Below, piece after piece: positions 26,901 through 36,442 of a stretch of 64,000 nucleotides of DNA. A program made the position numbers and the translations under genes. This DNA is from Castanea sativa (taxonomy: Eukaryota; Streptophyta; Magnoliopsida; Fagales; Fagaceae): contig NC_134013.1 in NCBI RefSeq assembly GCF_040712315.1, forward strand, positions 64,573,501-64,637,500, in the 5' to 3' direction. Position 1 is the first letter of the stretch. Every line of letters begins with the position of its first letter. The notes below the pieces were generated by a model. The model ran no database searches and was not told the origin of the DNA. It saw nothing but the letters and a program-made list of their open reading frames with translations.

Positions 26901-27577
26901 TCATAATAGATATGATGATCCATGTATATCACACAAATTCGGTCATACAGACAATATAGTAATAAAATGGGTAACTTGATATTGGGTCATAATAGACATG
27001 ATGATCGATGTATATCACACACATTCTGTCATACAGACAATATAGTAATAAAATGGGTGCTTTTCTCTTGGATAAATATTGCATGTGAAATTCCTAGCTA
27101 TATTAGAATTAAGACCTTCTACTTAGTTACCAAGGTGTGATGTTGCTTTGAGCTACAGAAGAAAATTCTTTTATATATATATATATATGTGTGTAAAACT
27201 TGAGCTTCTGGCTAGCCTTAACTAGGCATTTGTCCTGGTTGCAGAGAATGGGGATGGGTCAAAGCTTTCCTTGGTTCCTGGATACAGCTCTTTGCACTGG
27301 TGTCATCCTTCATGGAATTTGCCTTACAAAGCCAGAGTTTAATTGCTTCTTGTTCTCTTTCCCTAGCATCCGAAGTACGGAAGTGAGACTTGACTTTATC
27401 TATCTGGTTGCCGGATACTATTCCTTTCTGTGTGGCCTGGCCTTGGTTCCAGATAGAGTGTTTTATATCATGGCAGCTATTGGCATCATTTCCTTTGCTT
27501 TGAGAATTGTACACAGAAGGAACATCGAGAAGGGAGAGGTCTATATGGTGAGTCGAAAACATTCGCACAGACATTAG
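12000..27577 (+). CDS. PGAP1: GPI inositol-deacylase, PGAP1-like (18 coding exons)
   Basis: PGAP1-type enzymes sit in the endoplasmic reticulum membrane and remove the acyl chain from inositol of GPI anchors, which lets GPI proteins leave for the Golgi. The spliced reading frame has 1116 codons plus a stop, about the expected length for plants. Residues 10-30 form a membrane anchor. The lipase core begins with PVLFIPGNGGSYKQVRS (about 85-100), followed by the nucleophile motif VGHSMGG (Ser about 213) and STVLTLSSPHQSPP. The C-terminal third, from about residue 720, has some ten hydrophobic segments (for example PFFLLAIVPILVSLLLSF). I chose ATG 12000 because it precedes the anchor and no in-frame ATG lies upstream; the upstream GTG-led codons are leader. 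All splice phases agree. No frameshift or stop was found, so the gene looks functional. Confidence 0.93.
12343..12420 (+). repeat. SINE-like fragment in PGAP1 intron
   Basis: A GTTCAAGACC box-B-like motif is followed by an A-rich tail (AAAATAAAATAAAAAA). A similar arrangement occurs at 17623-17700 (GAGTTCAAAGCCC and an A-tail). Both are short and lack clear target duplications. Confidence 0.35.
14472..15051. mobile_element. hAT-type MITE in a PGAP1 intron
   Basis: A 580-bp element with ends TAGGGGTGGCAA and TTGCCACCCCTA and an 8-bp target duplication GCTATATG at 14464-14471 and 15052-15059. Subterminal parts carry many ACGGGTTA and CGTGTCGTGT motifs in both orientations. There is no coding capacity. 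Confidence 0.9.
16910..17203. mobile_element. Tourist-like MITE in a PGAP1 intron
   Basis: A 294-bp purine/pyrimidine-rich element flanked by TTA (16907-16909 and 17204-17206). The ends TACTGTGTTTTG and CCAAACATAGCC are complementary, and the GGGAGA-rich and CTCCCT-rich halves mirror each other. There is no coding capacity. Confidence 0.65.
17623..17700 (+). repeat. second SINE-like fragment in PGAP1 intron
   Basis: A GAGTTCAAAGCCC box-B-like segment is followed by CATGTGTAACTTACC and an A-tail, like the fragment at 12343. No target duplication was recognised. Confidence 0.3.
22418..22771 (+). mobile_element. complete TRIM retrotransposon in a PGAP1 intron
   Basis: Two direct repeats of about 145 bp (22418-22564 and 22627-22771) start TGTTGGAGGGAC. 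The right one ends in CA. Two bases after the left repeat stands TGGTATTAGAGCC, a primer-binding site matching the 3' end of initiator tRNA-Met. The polypurine stretch GTGAGGGAGAGA lies directly before the right repeat. Flanks are TAATT and TAATC, a 5-bp duplication with one change. The internal part is only 62 bp, so the whole element is 354 bp and non-autonomous. Confidence 0.88.
23335..23712. mobile_element. MITE-like element in a PGAP1 intron
   Basis: The ends GGTTAAACGACTAATTTATT and, reversed, GTTAAATTTCTAATTTGGTC are similar inverted repeats. Inner parts (CCTCTAACT and AGTTAGAGG) also mirror each other. No target duplication is clear. Confidence 0.4.
23716..24064. mobile_element. Stowaway MITE in a PGAP1 intron
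   Basis: The ends CTCCCTCCATCCCAATTTG and CAAATTGGGGCTGAGAG are imperfect inverted repeats flanked by TA at 23714-23715 and 24065-24066. This is the Tc1/mariner Stowaway signature. Confidence 0.75.
24094..24113. repeat. poly-C run of 20 in a PGAP1 intron
   Basis: Twenty uninterrupted C residues follow directly after the Stowaway element. The opposite strand is G20 and could form a G-quadruplex. Confidence 0.9.
26640..26700. repeat. alternating purine-pyrimidine tract in a PGAP1 intron
   Basis: About 55 bp of CATGCATG, TATATA and GCGCGCGC alternation, a Z-DNA-prone composition. Confidence 0.7.
26887..27058 (+). repeat. 86-bp tandem duplication in the last PGAP1 intron
   Basis: Units 26887-26972 and 26973-27058 differ at only a few positions. 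Each starts AACTTGATATTG and ends AATAAAATGGGT. Confidence 0.85.
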
Positions 27578-28340
27578 AGAGCTTTCTACCTACACAAATT
27601 TACTAGGCAGTCGGATCATTTTTTGGTAACTTGGCAGCCCAATCCTCAGAAGGTCCTGCATCTATGCTGATTGAGTGATAGTAGTGATGTGTCCATATTG
27701 AATGAGGAGCTGCTGAGAGCACTCCAGTAACCACAGTTTTGCTATAAGAATCATCACATGGAGGTGACATATTTTTACAGGTGAAAGACGTAAAAAAAAA
27801 TTAACAAAATTGTATCTGTGCGATTATAGTCGGGGCCCTTTTTCATGTGTTAGGGCCGTTTTTGTGATATCCAGAAACATTTGTGAGCAACTTGTTTGAA
27901 AATCAAATGAAGGGGGAAAAAAAGCGTGTCTTACAATTGGGAACGAGGTTTTGGCTTGTGAACAGTACTCTGCGGAGAAGAATGACATTAGTTTGGGATT
28001 TCATGTTTAAAAACAAGCCATATCTATTTGAAAAATGCAATTCATCGGTTTTGGAGTTTTAGATCCGACTGTAATTTTATTTGCATCTGTTGATTGGCTG
28101 CAAAATGATACATTTCTTGCGTTAATTAAAAGGGAAATCTGTAAAACTTAAATCAGTAAAACACTTGGTCACAAGTGGACAGCTACGCTGCTGTCGCTAT
28201 TATTGGCTGCGTGTACGCCCAACAAAACTTATGATGGAAAATTGATAAATTTATTGAACATATTTCTGAAGCTATTGCCGTTAGCCACTCCCGCTTTTGT
28301 CCTGCTGTGTGAATGAGGCATGTTTTAAGTTTTTTGGAAG
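27578..28340 (+). other. 3' flank / UTR of PGAP1
   Basis: No further open frame. The region presumably includes the 3' UTR, but the poly(A) site was not located. Confidence 0.4.
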
Positions 28341-28713
28341 TTAGTAGGCGCACACAGATTCATAGTGACATATAGACTCGTGTTCACACAAAAGCAAGGG
28401 AAAAGAAGAGGAAAGGGAAAGGAAATTCTTAGTCTCACTCGGTTACAATTTACAAAGAGGCATGCAGAGGTTTAGATAGCCTTCATACACTCTCCCAACC
28501 TCGCATCATATTTATTACATCAACTAATTTCTTCATCACATGCTAGATTATTTACTTCATTAACTCCTTCCATGAAATGAGCTAATTAAAAAAAAACATG
28601 TTTTACTTTCACCAACGAAATAACTAAGAAAATTTAATCTCAACCATGCGCCTATAGACCCAAACAGAACAAAAGCACAAACACAGACACATCGATTCTA
28701 ATAAAGACTGCTT

Positions 28714-28932
28714 CTAAAAAGCGGGACTAGCACAAAAAAGAGAGGCAAAGGTCAGAAAAGGAGGAGAGAAAGCAGCAGCTGCAGAGCCACCATCTACCCC
28801 AGTACTTGTATTAGGAGATGAAGTCGGAGTCAGTGTGTCTGAGTGCACATATGTCCAAGAGGGGTCAGACATACGCAAAGCCACAAGCATTGCAAATTTC
28901 ATGCAAATTGAGGCAGAGGGAAGCCATAGCAT
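28714..28932 (-). pseudogene. decayed copy of the small AGP-like secreted protein gene
   Basis: This 72-codon frame is paralogous to 62297-62542. The ATG used by that copy reads CTG here (LTTR for MATR), so translation could only start at the downstream Met at 28932. The hydrophobic core of the signal peptide has gained charges (CMKFAMLVALRMSD against CMIFAMLLSVVMSD). The C-terminal hydrophobic tail is shorter (PPFLTFASLFCASPAF). The upstream TATATAAAG of the paralogue is reduced to TTAAAG-like sequence. The middle still holds TPTSSPNTSTG, an arabinogalactan-like segment. I infer a copy losing, or having lost, its function. Confidence 0.6.
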
Positions 28933-29054
28933 TCTAGTTGTCAGTTCAGGCAATGTGTCTCAAAATGGTAGCTTTAACAGAAGTGTAGGCTAATGGAAAG
29001 TAATAGATAGGGTTGTTAAGGCCTTGCTTGCAGCCCAAACTTCTTTAACGATCA

Positions 29055-29125
29055 GCTTGCTCTTTTTGTTTTTGTTTTTGTTTTTGTTTTTGTTTTTTGT
29101 TTTTGTTTTTTTTTTTTTTGAGAAA
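29055..29125. repeat. (TTTTTG)n low-complexity tract
   Basis: About seven TTTTTG units followed by poly-T. It is absent from the paralogous segment at 62.6-62.7 kb. Confidence 0.85.
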
Positions 29126-29465
29126 CAAACACACACACAAGAGAGAGAGAGAAAGAGATTCTAACACAAAGACATATCACAATTCCACTTAAAAACCATG
29201 ATCAACTTGCTTATTATTCAAGGCATTGATTGATCTACTAGTAGCCCATCATTCATATGGTCAGGTTCAAATATTTTTTTTTTAGTTCTATTTAGTCAGT
29301 CCATAATAAAATTATTTTTATTCTTTGATAAGTACCATACTACCATTGTAATAGTTATATTATTATAGTATGATTTATTTGTGGAAAAATAGCCGGTCCA
29401 AGATTGGACATGGAATAAGAAGTCAGGATGCCATTTTTTGAGAGGTGCCTTCAAAAGTCAATATT

Positions 29466-29781
29466 TACCTCAACAAGGTTTATTTCCTTCAAGGTTGTAT
29501 TTTTGCATGCATAATTGCTTGTCTTTTTTTTTTTTTTTTTTCCAAAGAAGATAGGGCATAAGTTTTTGGTTCAATTTTGACTTGGTTATATTTGAACTGT
29601 TTTTTGTTCGATTCTAACTTGCTTAAATTTGACTTTTTTTGTTCGCTTGGTTGGATTTTTTTTTTTTTTTACTTTTATTTCCTTAAATTATGTGTAGCTC
29701 AAATGTGAAACTATTTGTAACGGTGTTTTGTTTACAGGGTCGCACCAATTTTATAATTTTTATTTTTATGATGGATATAAC
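29466..29781. repeat. left part of an insertion-target segment (paralogue at 41726-41995)
   Basis: From TTACCTCAACAAGGTTTATTT to GGTCGCACC and GGATATAAC this matches 41726-41995. The match resumes at 37103 after two transposons. Confidence 0.8.
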
Positions 29782-30692
29782 CAGGGGCAGAGGGAAGGGG
29801 GGCGAGGGGGGGGGGCAAGTGCCTCCTGAACTTTCAATTTTTTTACTGATAATGATAATATATTGAACTGAAATGTCTTATTTGCCCCTACACAAAAGAC
29901 AAAAAAATGTTTCTATTTATTGGGAGCAACCTACAGCTACATAGTTCAGAGCTCAACAACCTTAACTAATAGAACTTTAAAACTTTAATATAAAACTATT
30001 GGTCCCACCTAGTAATAATTAAAAAAAAAAAAAAAAACCTACTGCTAATGCTATATGCCTATACAGAATAGGAATCACAACAGCCTAATACTAATAGAAA
30101 TTTTTTTTTTTTGGAATACTAATACTAATACTAATAGAATTCTGGAAAAAAAAAAAGTGTATATATAATACATTATAAAGCACACCTCCCAAAAAAAGAA
30201 AGTTGTTTGGATTTTTTAAAAATTAAGTAAGGGGAGAATAATTAGTTTTTTCATAGTTTGTAATTTTGTTAATATAATAAGAGTAAATTTAATAATTCAT
30301 TTAGTTCAACACTTCTAAACTTTGCTCTCCTTCAAAATCTCTCCAATTTTGGAGAATTAAAAATGAGGGGTTAGAACTCATCCAAACCCCCCAAATCTCT
30401 CCCTCTTCTTCTTAAAAAAATATCCAAATAAGCTAATTTAACTTACTCTCTCTCTACTCTACTTCCCTGTTCTCACCCTCCATCCAAACAAGCTATTAGA
30501 GTTTCTGTTGAGTTTTTAAAAGCATTCAAACAAAGTTTTTAAAAGTATTCAAGTCATTGAGTCACATTTAAATATTCACAAGTATATTGTGTACTCTTAA
30601 TATTCATATTTAAATTTTTTTAGATTAGTTTTTTTACTTTCAATCTTATCTTTTAATCTTGCTCCTGACCTAAATTCCTAGCTCCGCCATTG
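29782..30692. mobile_element. hAT element, 911 bp, non-autonomous
   Basis: The ends are CAGGGGCAGAGG (left) and, reversed, CAATGGCGGAGCTAGG (right), with a perfect 8-bp duplication GATATAAC at 29774-29781 and 30693-30700. The unoccupied paralogue at about 41987-41994 carries a single GATATAAC. There is no transposase frame. It is related in its termini to the element at 5475. Confidence 0.85.
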
Positions 30693-31175
30693 GATATAAC
30701 TAAGGTGTAAATGAACTTTTGATCCCTATATTTTGGGTCTAATTCTATTTTGGTCTTTACTTTTTTATTTTACCACCTCTAGTCCCTAAAATGAAAAATG
30801 TGTTCCATCCTGGTTCTTGTCGTCATCTCATTAATGAAACTTGCTGATGTGGCAAACGAAGTACATTGTTGACATAGTAAATATTGACATGACCATTAAA
30901 ATAATATTAAAAAATTATTTGATATTCAAAATATGTCATTTTAATTTAAATTTTTTAAAAAAGAATTTATAATTTATCAATTTTAATTTAAATTGAAAAA
31001 AAAAATTACTTTTTGAATTTTAGAGATTGAGATTTTTTTAGTAACTTTCTCAATTTCTATTAAACTTTCTTGGCAATCAAACATAACATAAAGAATTTTT
31101 TTTTTTTAAATAACTATAGATTCAAAACTATATCATTAGTAAACGAAGGTTTGAAACAAATTTTTCTAACAAATC

Positions 31176-31340
31176 GAGTAGAGAACTCGATTTTGGGCAA
31201 AGAAATCGAGTTCAATGGACTCGATTTGTTCATCTGGCAGCAGCTGACGTGGACAGGGAGGCCACGTCGACCTAAAATTCGAGTCCAATGGACTCGAATT
31301 AGGACAATAGTAAATCGAGTCCATTGAACTCGATTTCTTT
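31176..31340. repeat. left palindrome array of the MULE
   Basis: Four modules, each with arms AAATCGAGT and ACTCGATTT (one uses ATTCGAGT/ACTCGAAT), start near 31176, 31205, 31280 and 31312. The centres are AGAGA, TCAATGG, CCAATGG and CCATTGA. They flank the sequence GACAGGGAGGCCACGT, which is repeated in inverse orientation at the right end. Confidence 0.85.
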
Positions 31341-31359
31341 GAAGCTCACTTTCACTTAA

Positions 31360-31735
31360 TCCCTCAATTTCAAACACTCTCACCGTCTCTCTCAGTCTGA
31401 CTCTCAAATCTCTCTCAGTCTCCACCGTCTCTCCACCGTCTCTCACTGTCATCGTCTCTCACACCGTCTCTCTCAGTCTGACTCTCAAATCTCTCTCAGT
31501 CTCCACCGTCTCTCCACCGTCTCTCACTGTCATCGTCTCTCACTGTTATCGTCTCTCACTGTCATCGTCTCTCCACCGTATCTCCACCGTCTCTCACTGT
31601 CAAATCTCTCTCAGTCTCCACCGTCTCTGTCAGTCACACCAACGTCTCTCAAAAACACCCACACCGTCTCTCAAACACTCTCCCACCGTCTCTCCACACA
31701 CCCAAATCCGACCCAAAGACCCAAACCATCCCCAT
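31360..31735. repeat. CTCTC/CACCGT-rich tandem repeats
   Basis: An 81-bp unit (starting ACCGTCTCTCTCAGTCTGAC at 31382 and again at 31463) followed by shorter degenerate CACCGTCTCTC units. This may be a transposon leader. No frame is supported. Confidence 0.7.
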
Positions 31736-31739
31736 TGCA

Positions 31740-32840
31740 AAGGTAAGTTTTTACTAATTTTCCCCTTTATTTTTCTGGTTCTTAATTTATTCTTGTGTTA
31801 ATAAATGGTTGATTTTGTATTTACATAATTTAATTTTTACTATTAATTGGCTAATGAAATTTGAGGGCAATGGTATAATCAAAACCACTGCTTACATGAT
31901 TTCTAATTTTCTACATGACTGTTCTGAAAATTGAGAATGAAACAAAAACCAGCAGCAGCCTTTCTCTCCCCCCCTTCTTCCCCAAAATCTTGGGACCTAA
32001 ATGAACATGTCAGAAAGACATGTATTCCCAATAGCAGAATCACTTAGATTGGAGTTAGTAAGCAACCTGCTGTTATTTACCTACTTATATACCACTACCA
32101 ATTATTTGTATTATCTCAATTCTTATAGTCAATTACAAAAACTGTAAAATCTTATGCATCCCAATGTAGCTAAATGATGAACACAAAACACTTTCCCAAA
32201 TCAATGTAGTTTATTTATTTATTTTTTTTTGTAAATCACATTTAAAAAGACAAACAATCCAAGCCTAGTCAAGTATCTTGCGATAAGTTCAGTTTGTGAG
32301 ATTAAAGTTATGCACAGGGTTAATTTACATTTGCGCAGAAATCATAAATACATGTCACCCAGTCTCAGGTCACCAAGCAATAAAAAAAGCCAGAGTCTAG
32401 CTCAACCTTGAAGTGACAACCCATTTGATCTTATTTTAAGGGGTCCAAAAATGGGTGGGACAAAATCAAGTTCCAAATATTCACATATCTGAATACTCTA
32501 TGTTCTTAAAACCTGAGTTAGATCAGCTTGGGTTTGCTCAAATATGGGCTCAGTGTCTCAAAAGAATGTGCTTAATTCAAGACTTAACAGTCATCCAATT
32601 GCATAGAGAGATGGTGATCAAACCATGTCAAACAGATCATAAATAGATTAATTTCTTCACAACCCTAGAGCACAAGTTTCATCATTTGGATAAAGAAGAA
32701 CAAAAAAAGTACATGGTCACACAAGGTGAGATTCGTGAGACTAATTTTCTTTTTAAATCCACAAGCATAGAATGGACAAGAAACATAACTTTTTAGAACC
32801 ATCTTCACTATACACCTATTAGGAGTGAGTCAAAAAATAA
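31740..32840. other. MULE interior of unknown origin
   Basis: No gene recognised. The expected last exon of a thioredoxin reductase was searched for by eye on the minus strand and not found. Confidence 0.4.
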
Positions 32841-33289
32841 ATATTAAAATTTCCTTTTGTTTATTATCAATTTCATCGGTAAAGGGCAGCTACATTCACT
32901 AATGTGTTGCACATAGAAAATACCATAATGCAACAAGTAAATTAGAGACACTGGCAAATTTAGAAAGCATAAATATTCTCTCTTGCGGTCGAGGCTCTTT
33001 ATTATGTGGGCAATTTGATCAAGAACAAAGAAACATGTAAACCGACGCTTGGCGAAAAATGCATACGAGTAAAGGTACGAGAGAAGAGAAGTGAACCAGG
33101 CAATTAAGTTCAGCATTATATCAATGCGATAAACATAATTTTGACCCAGCAAAAAATAGAAACAGAAACAAATATACCTTATTACCCACACAAAACATAT
33201 AATCCCAAATAAAATGAAGAAGAGAAGTGCTGCAAACATAGAACCTCCAAAATTGAAATTTAAATGATGAAGGGGAGAGATAGAGGATA

Positions 33290-33602
33290 TTGACAAACCA
33301 GTGCTGGCAGCAGTAACAGCCTGCCTATACTTTTTATCCTGGACATCTCCAGCAGCAAAAACTCCAGGCACACTTGTCTAGGTGGTCCCTGGCTTTGTGA
33401 CAACATAGCCACCAGAATCAAGTTCAATCTGACCATCCAAGAACTTGGTGGCTGGTTCGTGCCCTATCGCAAAGAACAATCCCAAAACCTTGAGATCCGA
33501 AACCTCCCCACTCAGTACATTCTTCACCTTCAACCCTCCCAAGACCCTATTATTAGTATTTTCGTCCCCATAGGCTCCAGCGACCACCGAGTTCCATAGA
33601 AC
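33290..33602 (-). pseudogene. captured NADPH-dependent thioredoxin reductase fragment
   Basis: On the minus strand about 104 codons match the C-terminal half of plant [63 protein letters not shown] and VTAASTG. The AAGDVQD segment is the FAD-binding motif close to the C terminus. One in-frame TAG (33378-33380) replaces the Lys of PGTTKTSVPG. The redox CxxC and the NADPH-binding Rossmann motif are not in the fragment. The exon ends at a GT donor (ACTG|GTTTGT) and intron-like sequence follows, so genomic DNA, not mRNA, was captured. It continues in the same frame as the transposase remnant upstream. Confidence 0.85.
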
Positions 33603-34369
33603 TTGAGGATCAACCATATTTTCCCAAGTATTTTCATAAAATGATAAGGCGGGAGGTTCATAAACGGGGGTTGCATTTGTAACATGCTAAACTCTAACAG
33701 TAGGGTTTGCATCATCTTCATCACATTCATCCATATCATCAACATTAGGATTGAAAGTAATTTCATGGTCATCAACACCCCTATCAAAGTCACCTCGCTC
33801 AATCCTCTCTTCGTACTCATCTCTATCGTCAAGATCTTCCCCAACACAGTGTTCGTCTTCATCTTCAACTACTGGAACTGTAGAGGATTCACCTCGATGT
33901 GTACAAAATTGATCTTCATATCTATTGCCAGGTTCACTCTCAACTGTTCTTGGTGTCTCTTGAAAAGGGGGTGTATAGCCTCCCAACGTGGTGCACTGAT
34001 CATCTAGGACGCAAGCGTAGAGATGTAGTTGTTTGTACAATATCCTCATGCCGACTTACGCACGCGGCTCCAAAGTGACGTACAACTCAAAATTTGCTAC
34101 TTGTTCCCCTTGACGCATCTTGTGAAACATGAACTTCACATGTTTGTCTTCTGTTATCGCCATATATACGCCAATTAATGCATTGATTGAGGACTTCATG
34201 TGGAGAACGGAAAGTAATATGTATGTCATGCAAAGCGAGGGTTCGCGAGCTCTTCCATAATTTTTATCTTCAAATCACTTAAGGTCTTTAACTTATGGCG
34301 TATCATCATATAACGAGCACTTGGATACACCGGGACCTTGAAATGGAAATCCGTCATAAGGGTTGGCAT
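33603..34369 (-). pseudogene. N-terminal part of a MULE transposase, broken
   Basis: Minus-strand pieces read VPVYPSARYMMIRHKLKTL (from ATG 34369-34367), EVLNQCINW, EDKHVKFMFHKMRQGEQ, FELYVTLEPR and a long acidic part (VVEDEDEHCVGEDLDDRDE), ending with [17 protein letters not shown]. This order is that of the N-terminal region of dicot MULE transposases before the MuDR DNA-binding domain. At least two frameshifts (34140-34260) and stops (near 34053 and 33687) break it. The MuDR, DDE catalytic and SWIM zinc-finger domains are absent. After MVDPQ at 33603 the frame goes straight into thioredoxin-reductase sequence. Confidence 0.7.
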
Positions 34370-35375
34370 TGCTAAGGGATCCACCGTAGTATATGTTTAT
34401 ATAGATCATTATCAACCTATAGATCATCAAGTGCAATTGTGTTAGTGACAAATTTATAACTCTCAATCAACATCAATCACAAAACTTTGGGTATGACATG
34501 CCAACAATACTAACCTCAACCAAATTTGCATATACTCACATCCAAATCATTCTAGAGGCATGACTTTCAAAACCCATTCAAATAAGATATGATGAACAAA
34601 AATATTATAGCAACTAGTTACCCATTGAAATCTTTGTTACAAATCTGAAACAACTATATCTTGAAATAATTTATACTAAAAAGACTGTAATGGGTGTCTT
34701 AGGTATCAAACTCATAATCCATTTCATAACAATGATAAAAACCTAAAAGTACTAAATATTCCTAACAATTGATCACAATATTTAGTACTAAATATTCCCA
34801 ATATTAATTTTGAATAAAAACCTAGCATAATCACAATATTTGGTACTAAATATTTCCCCAATACTAAATATTCCCAATAATTAATCACAATATTAATTTT
34901 TTTTAAAAACCTACAAAATAATTTAATCACAATATTTACACTAACAAAAAATAAGCAAATATTCCCAATATGTTGTAATAACATAATTAATCACAATATT
35001 TGGTACTAAAAATTCCCAATTTACAATCACAATATTAATTTCCTAAAAAAAACTTAGCAAATAATTTAATCACAATATTTACACTAACAAAAAAAAAAAT
35101 TCCAAATATGTTGTAATAACATTAATCACAATATTTAGTACTAAGCATTTCCAATAATTAATCATAATAATAATTAAAAAAACTAACAACTAATCACAAT
35201 ATACTAACAAACTACCCACAAACAAACAAACTAATCACAATATTTACACTAACAAACTACCCACAAACAAACAAACTAATCACAATATTTACACTAACAA
35301 ACAAAAAAACAAAAATTTTCCTAATATGTTCTAATTGTTTCTTAAAAAAAATAACCTAGCAAATAACCATTATAT
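34370..35375. repeat. AT-rich degenerate repeats in the MULE
   Basis: Many imperfect copies of AATCACAATATTT, TAGTACTAAATATTCCC and CACTAACAAACTACCC. No frame is supported. Confidence 0.7.
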
Positions 35376-35437
35376 TTAACTAACAAAAAATATTATCAAT
35401 ATTGTAAAAAACATTACCTGAGAGTTGATGAAAGTTG

Positions 35438-35530
35438 ATGAAAGTTGAGTGTGATTGTTGTGTGAGTGATGAAGTAAGTTGTGTGAGTGATGAGGGTTGT
35501 GTGAGTGATGAGGGTTGTGTGAGTGGTGCT
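35438..35530. repeat. short tandem repeats GTGAGTGATGAGGGTT
   Basis: About four units of 16-20 bp. They lie in the putative leader of the MULE gene on the minus strand. Confidence 0.75.
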
Positions 35531-35637
35531 GCTGTGAGAGCAGAAGAGAAATGAGAGCATAAGTGAGCCGGGTAAGGGGGAAAAAGGTCCCAGTTGGGAC
35601 CCACATGACACGTGGATGGGTTGGGGACCATTCACAA

Positions 35638-35998
35638 AAATCGAGTTCAGGAGACTCGATTTTTAGAAGTAAATAAATCGAGCCTCCTTGACTCGAGTTA
35701 CATCCACGTGCCCGAAAACCATGGTGCCCAAAAATCGAGTCCAGTAGACTCGATTTACCTTAAGTGATCACGTGACCAAAAATCGAGTCCACTAGACTCG
35801 ATTTACTAAAGTGATCACGTGCAGCGGTGTGAGTGTGGAAAATAGAAATCGAGTTCATTGAACTCGATTTTCTTGACCAAAAATTGAGTTCGTTGAACTC
35901 GATTTTTATGCCTACGTGGCCTCCCTGTCCAGCTCAGCCAGTGCCGCGATGGAGAAATATAAACCGAAAATCGAGTCCAATAGACTCCAATTGTTAGA
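35638..35998. repeat. right palindrome array of the MULE
   Basis: Seven modules start near 35638, 35676, 35731, 35778, 35845, 35879 and 35970, with arms AAATCGAGT/ACTCGATTT and variable centres such as TCAGGAG, CCAGTAG, CCACTAG and TCATTGA. Two GTGATCACGTG segments lie between modules. The block is inverted relative to the left array and also contains the complement of GACAGGGAGGCCACGT. Confidence 0.85.
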
Positions 35999-36244
35999 AA
36001 CCAAATATGTTTCAAACGTTTGCTTACTAATGATATAGTTTGAGTTTTGTAGTTAGTTCTGTAAAAACGCCTAACATAAATGTTAAATCTTAAAAACTCA
36101 AACAAAATCTCCAAGCTTTCTATCTCTCTACGAAAATCTCAAGCTGTCTCTCCAAGCTGTCTCTCTCTACAAAAGTCTCCAAGCTCATGGTGAAGGTGGA
36201 GGTGACTGGAGGTGGGTTTCAGCTGAAGGGGCTGACTGAAGGCG

Positions 36245-36367
36245 GGCTCTCTCTCTCTCTAAATCCATGGCCGAAATTCCAACTCTCTCTCTCTAAATTC
36301 ATGGCCGAAAACCCAGCTTTCTCTATCTCTAAACCTTGGCCAAAAACCCAACTCCTTTGGCAAACCC

Positions 36368-36398
<31 letters not shown>

Positions 36399-36442
36399 AA
36401 CCCATGGCCGAAAACCCAGCTCTCTCTCTCTCTCTCTAAGAA
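36245..36442. repeat. (CT)n tracts interspersed with CCATGGCCGAAA
   Basis: Three to four CT microsatellite blocks separated by repeated CCATGGCCGAAAACCCA-like segments. The open frames here are low-complexity products. Confidence 0.8.

Larger units (their letters stand above)
11946..27577 (+). other. PGAP1: exon map of the PGAP1 gene
   Basis: Coding parts of exons: 12000-12290, 12845-13093, 13606-13796, 13911-14082, 15347-15484, 15560-15752, 17338-17483, 17992-18168, 18398-18508, 19434-19553, 19692-19845, 20974-21137, 21268-21354, 22924-23252, 24552-24633, 24909-25048, 26210-26483 and 27245-27577. The total is 3351 bases, divisible by three. All introns are GT-AG except the first coding one (12291-12844), which starts GCAAGG and is a GC-AG intron. 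Boundaries were placed by keeping the protein colinear with the PGAP1 family as I know it. The 15752/17338 and 18508/19434 joins are the least certain. Confidence 0.8.
28380..29465. repeat. duplicated segment, left copy (paralogue at 61945-62935)
   Basis: The coding frame, its 3' side and about 500 bp of upstream sequence align with 61945-62935. Shared landmarks include CTCAACCATGC, GTCAGGTTCAAA and AAAAATAG.C.GTCCAAGATT. The left copy has an extra T/TTTTTG-rich insert at about 29057-29190. Confidence 0.8.

Noticed and set aside
27218..27574. 118-codon minus-strand open frame
   Set aside because: Exact shadow of the last PGAP1 exon.
31176..35998. Palindrome series as CRISPR or riboswitch-like elements
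   Set aside because: Spacing is irregular and the modules are mirrored at both ends of a transposon.
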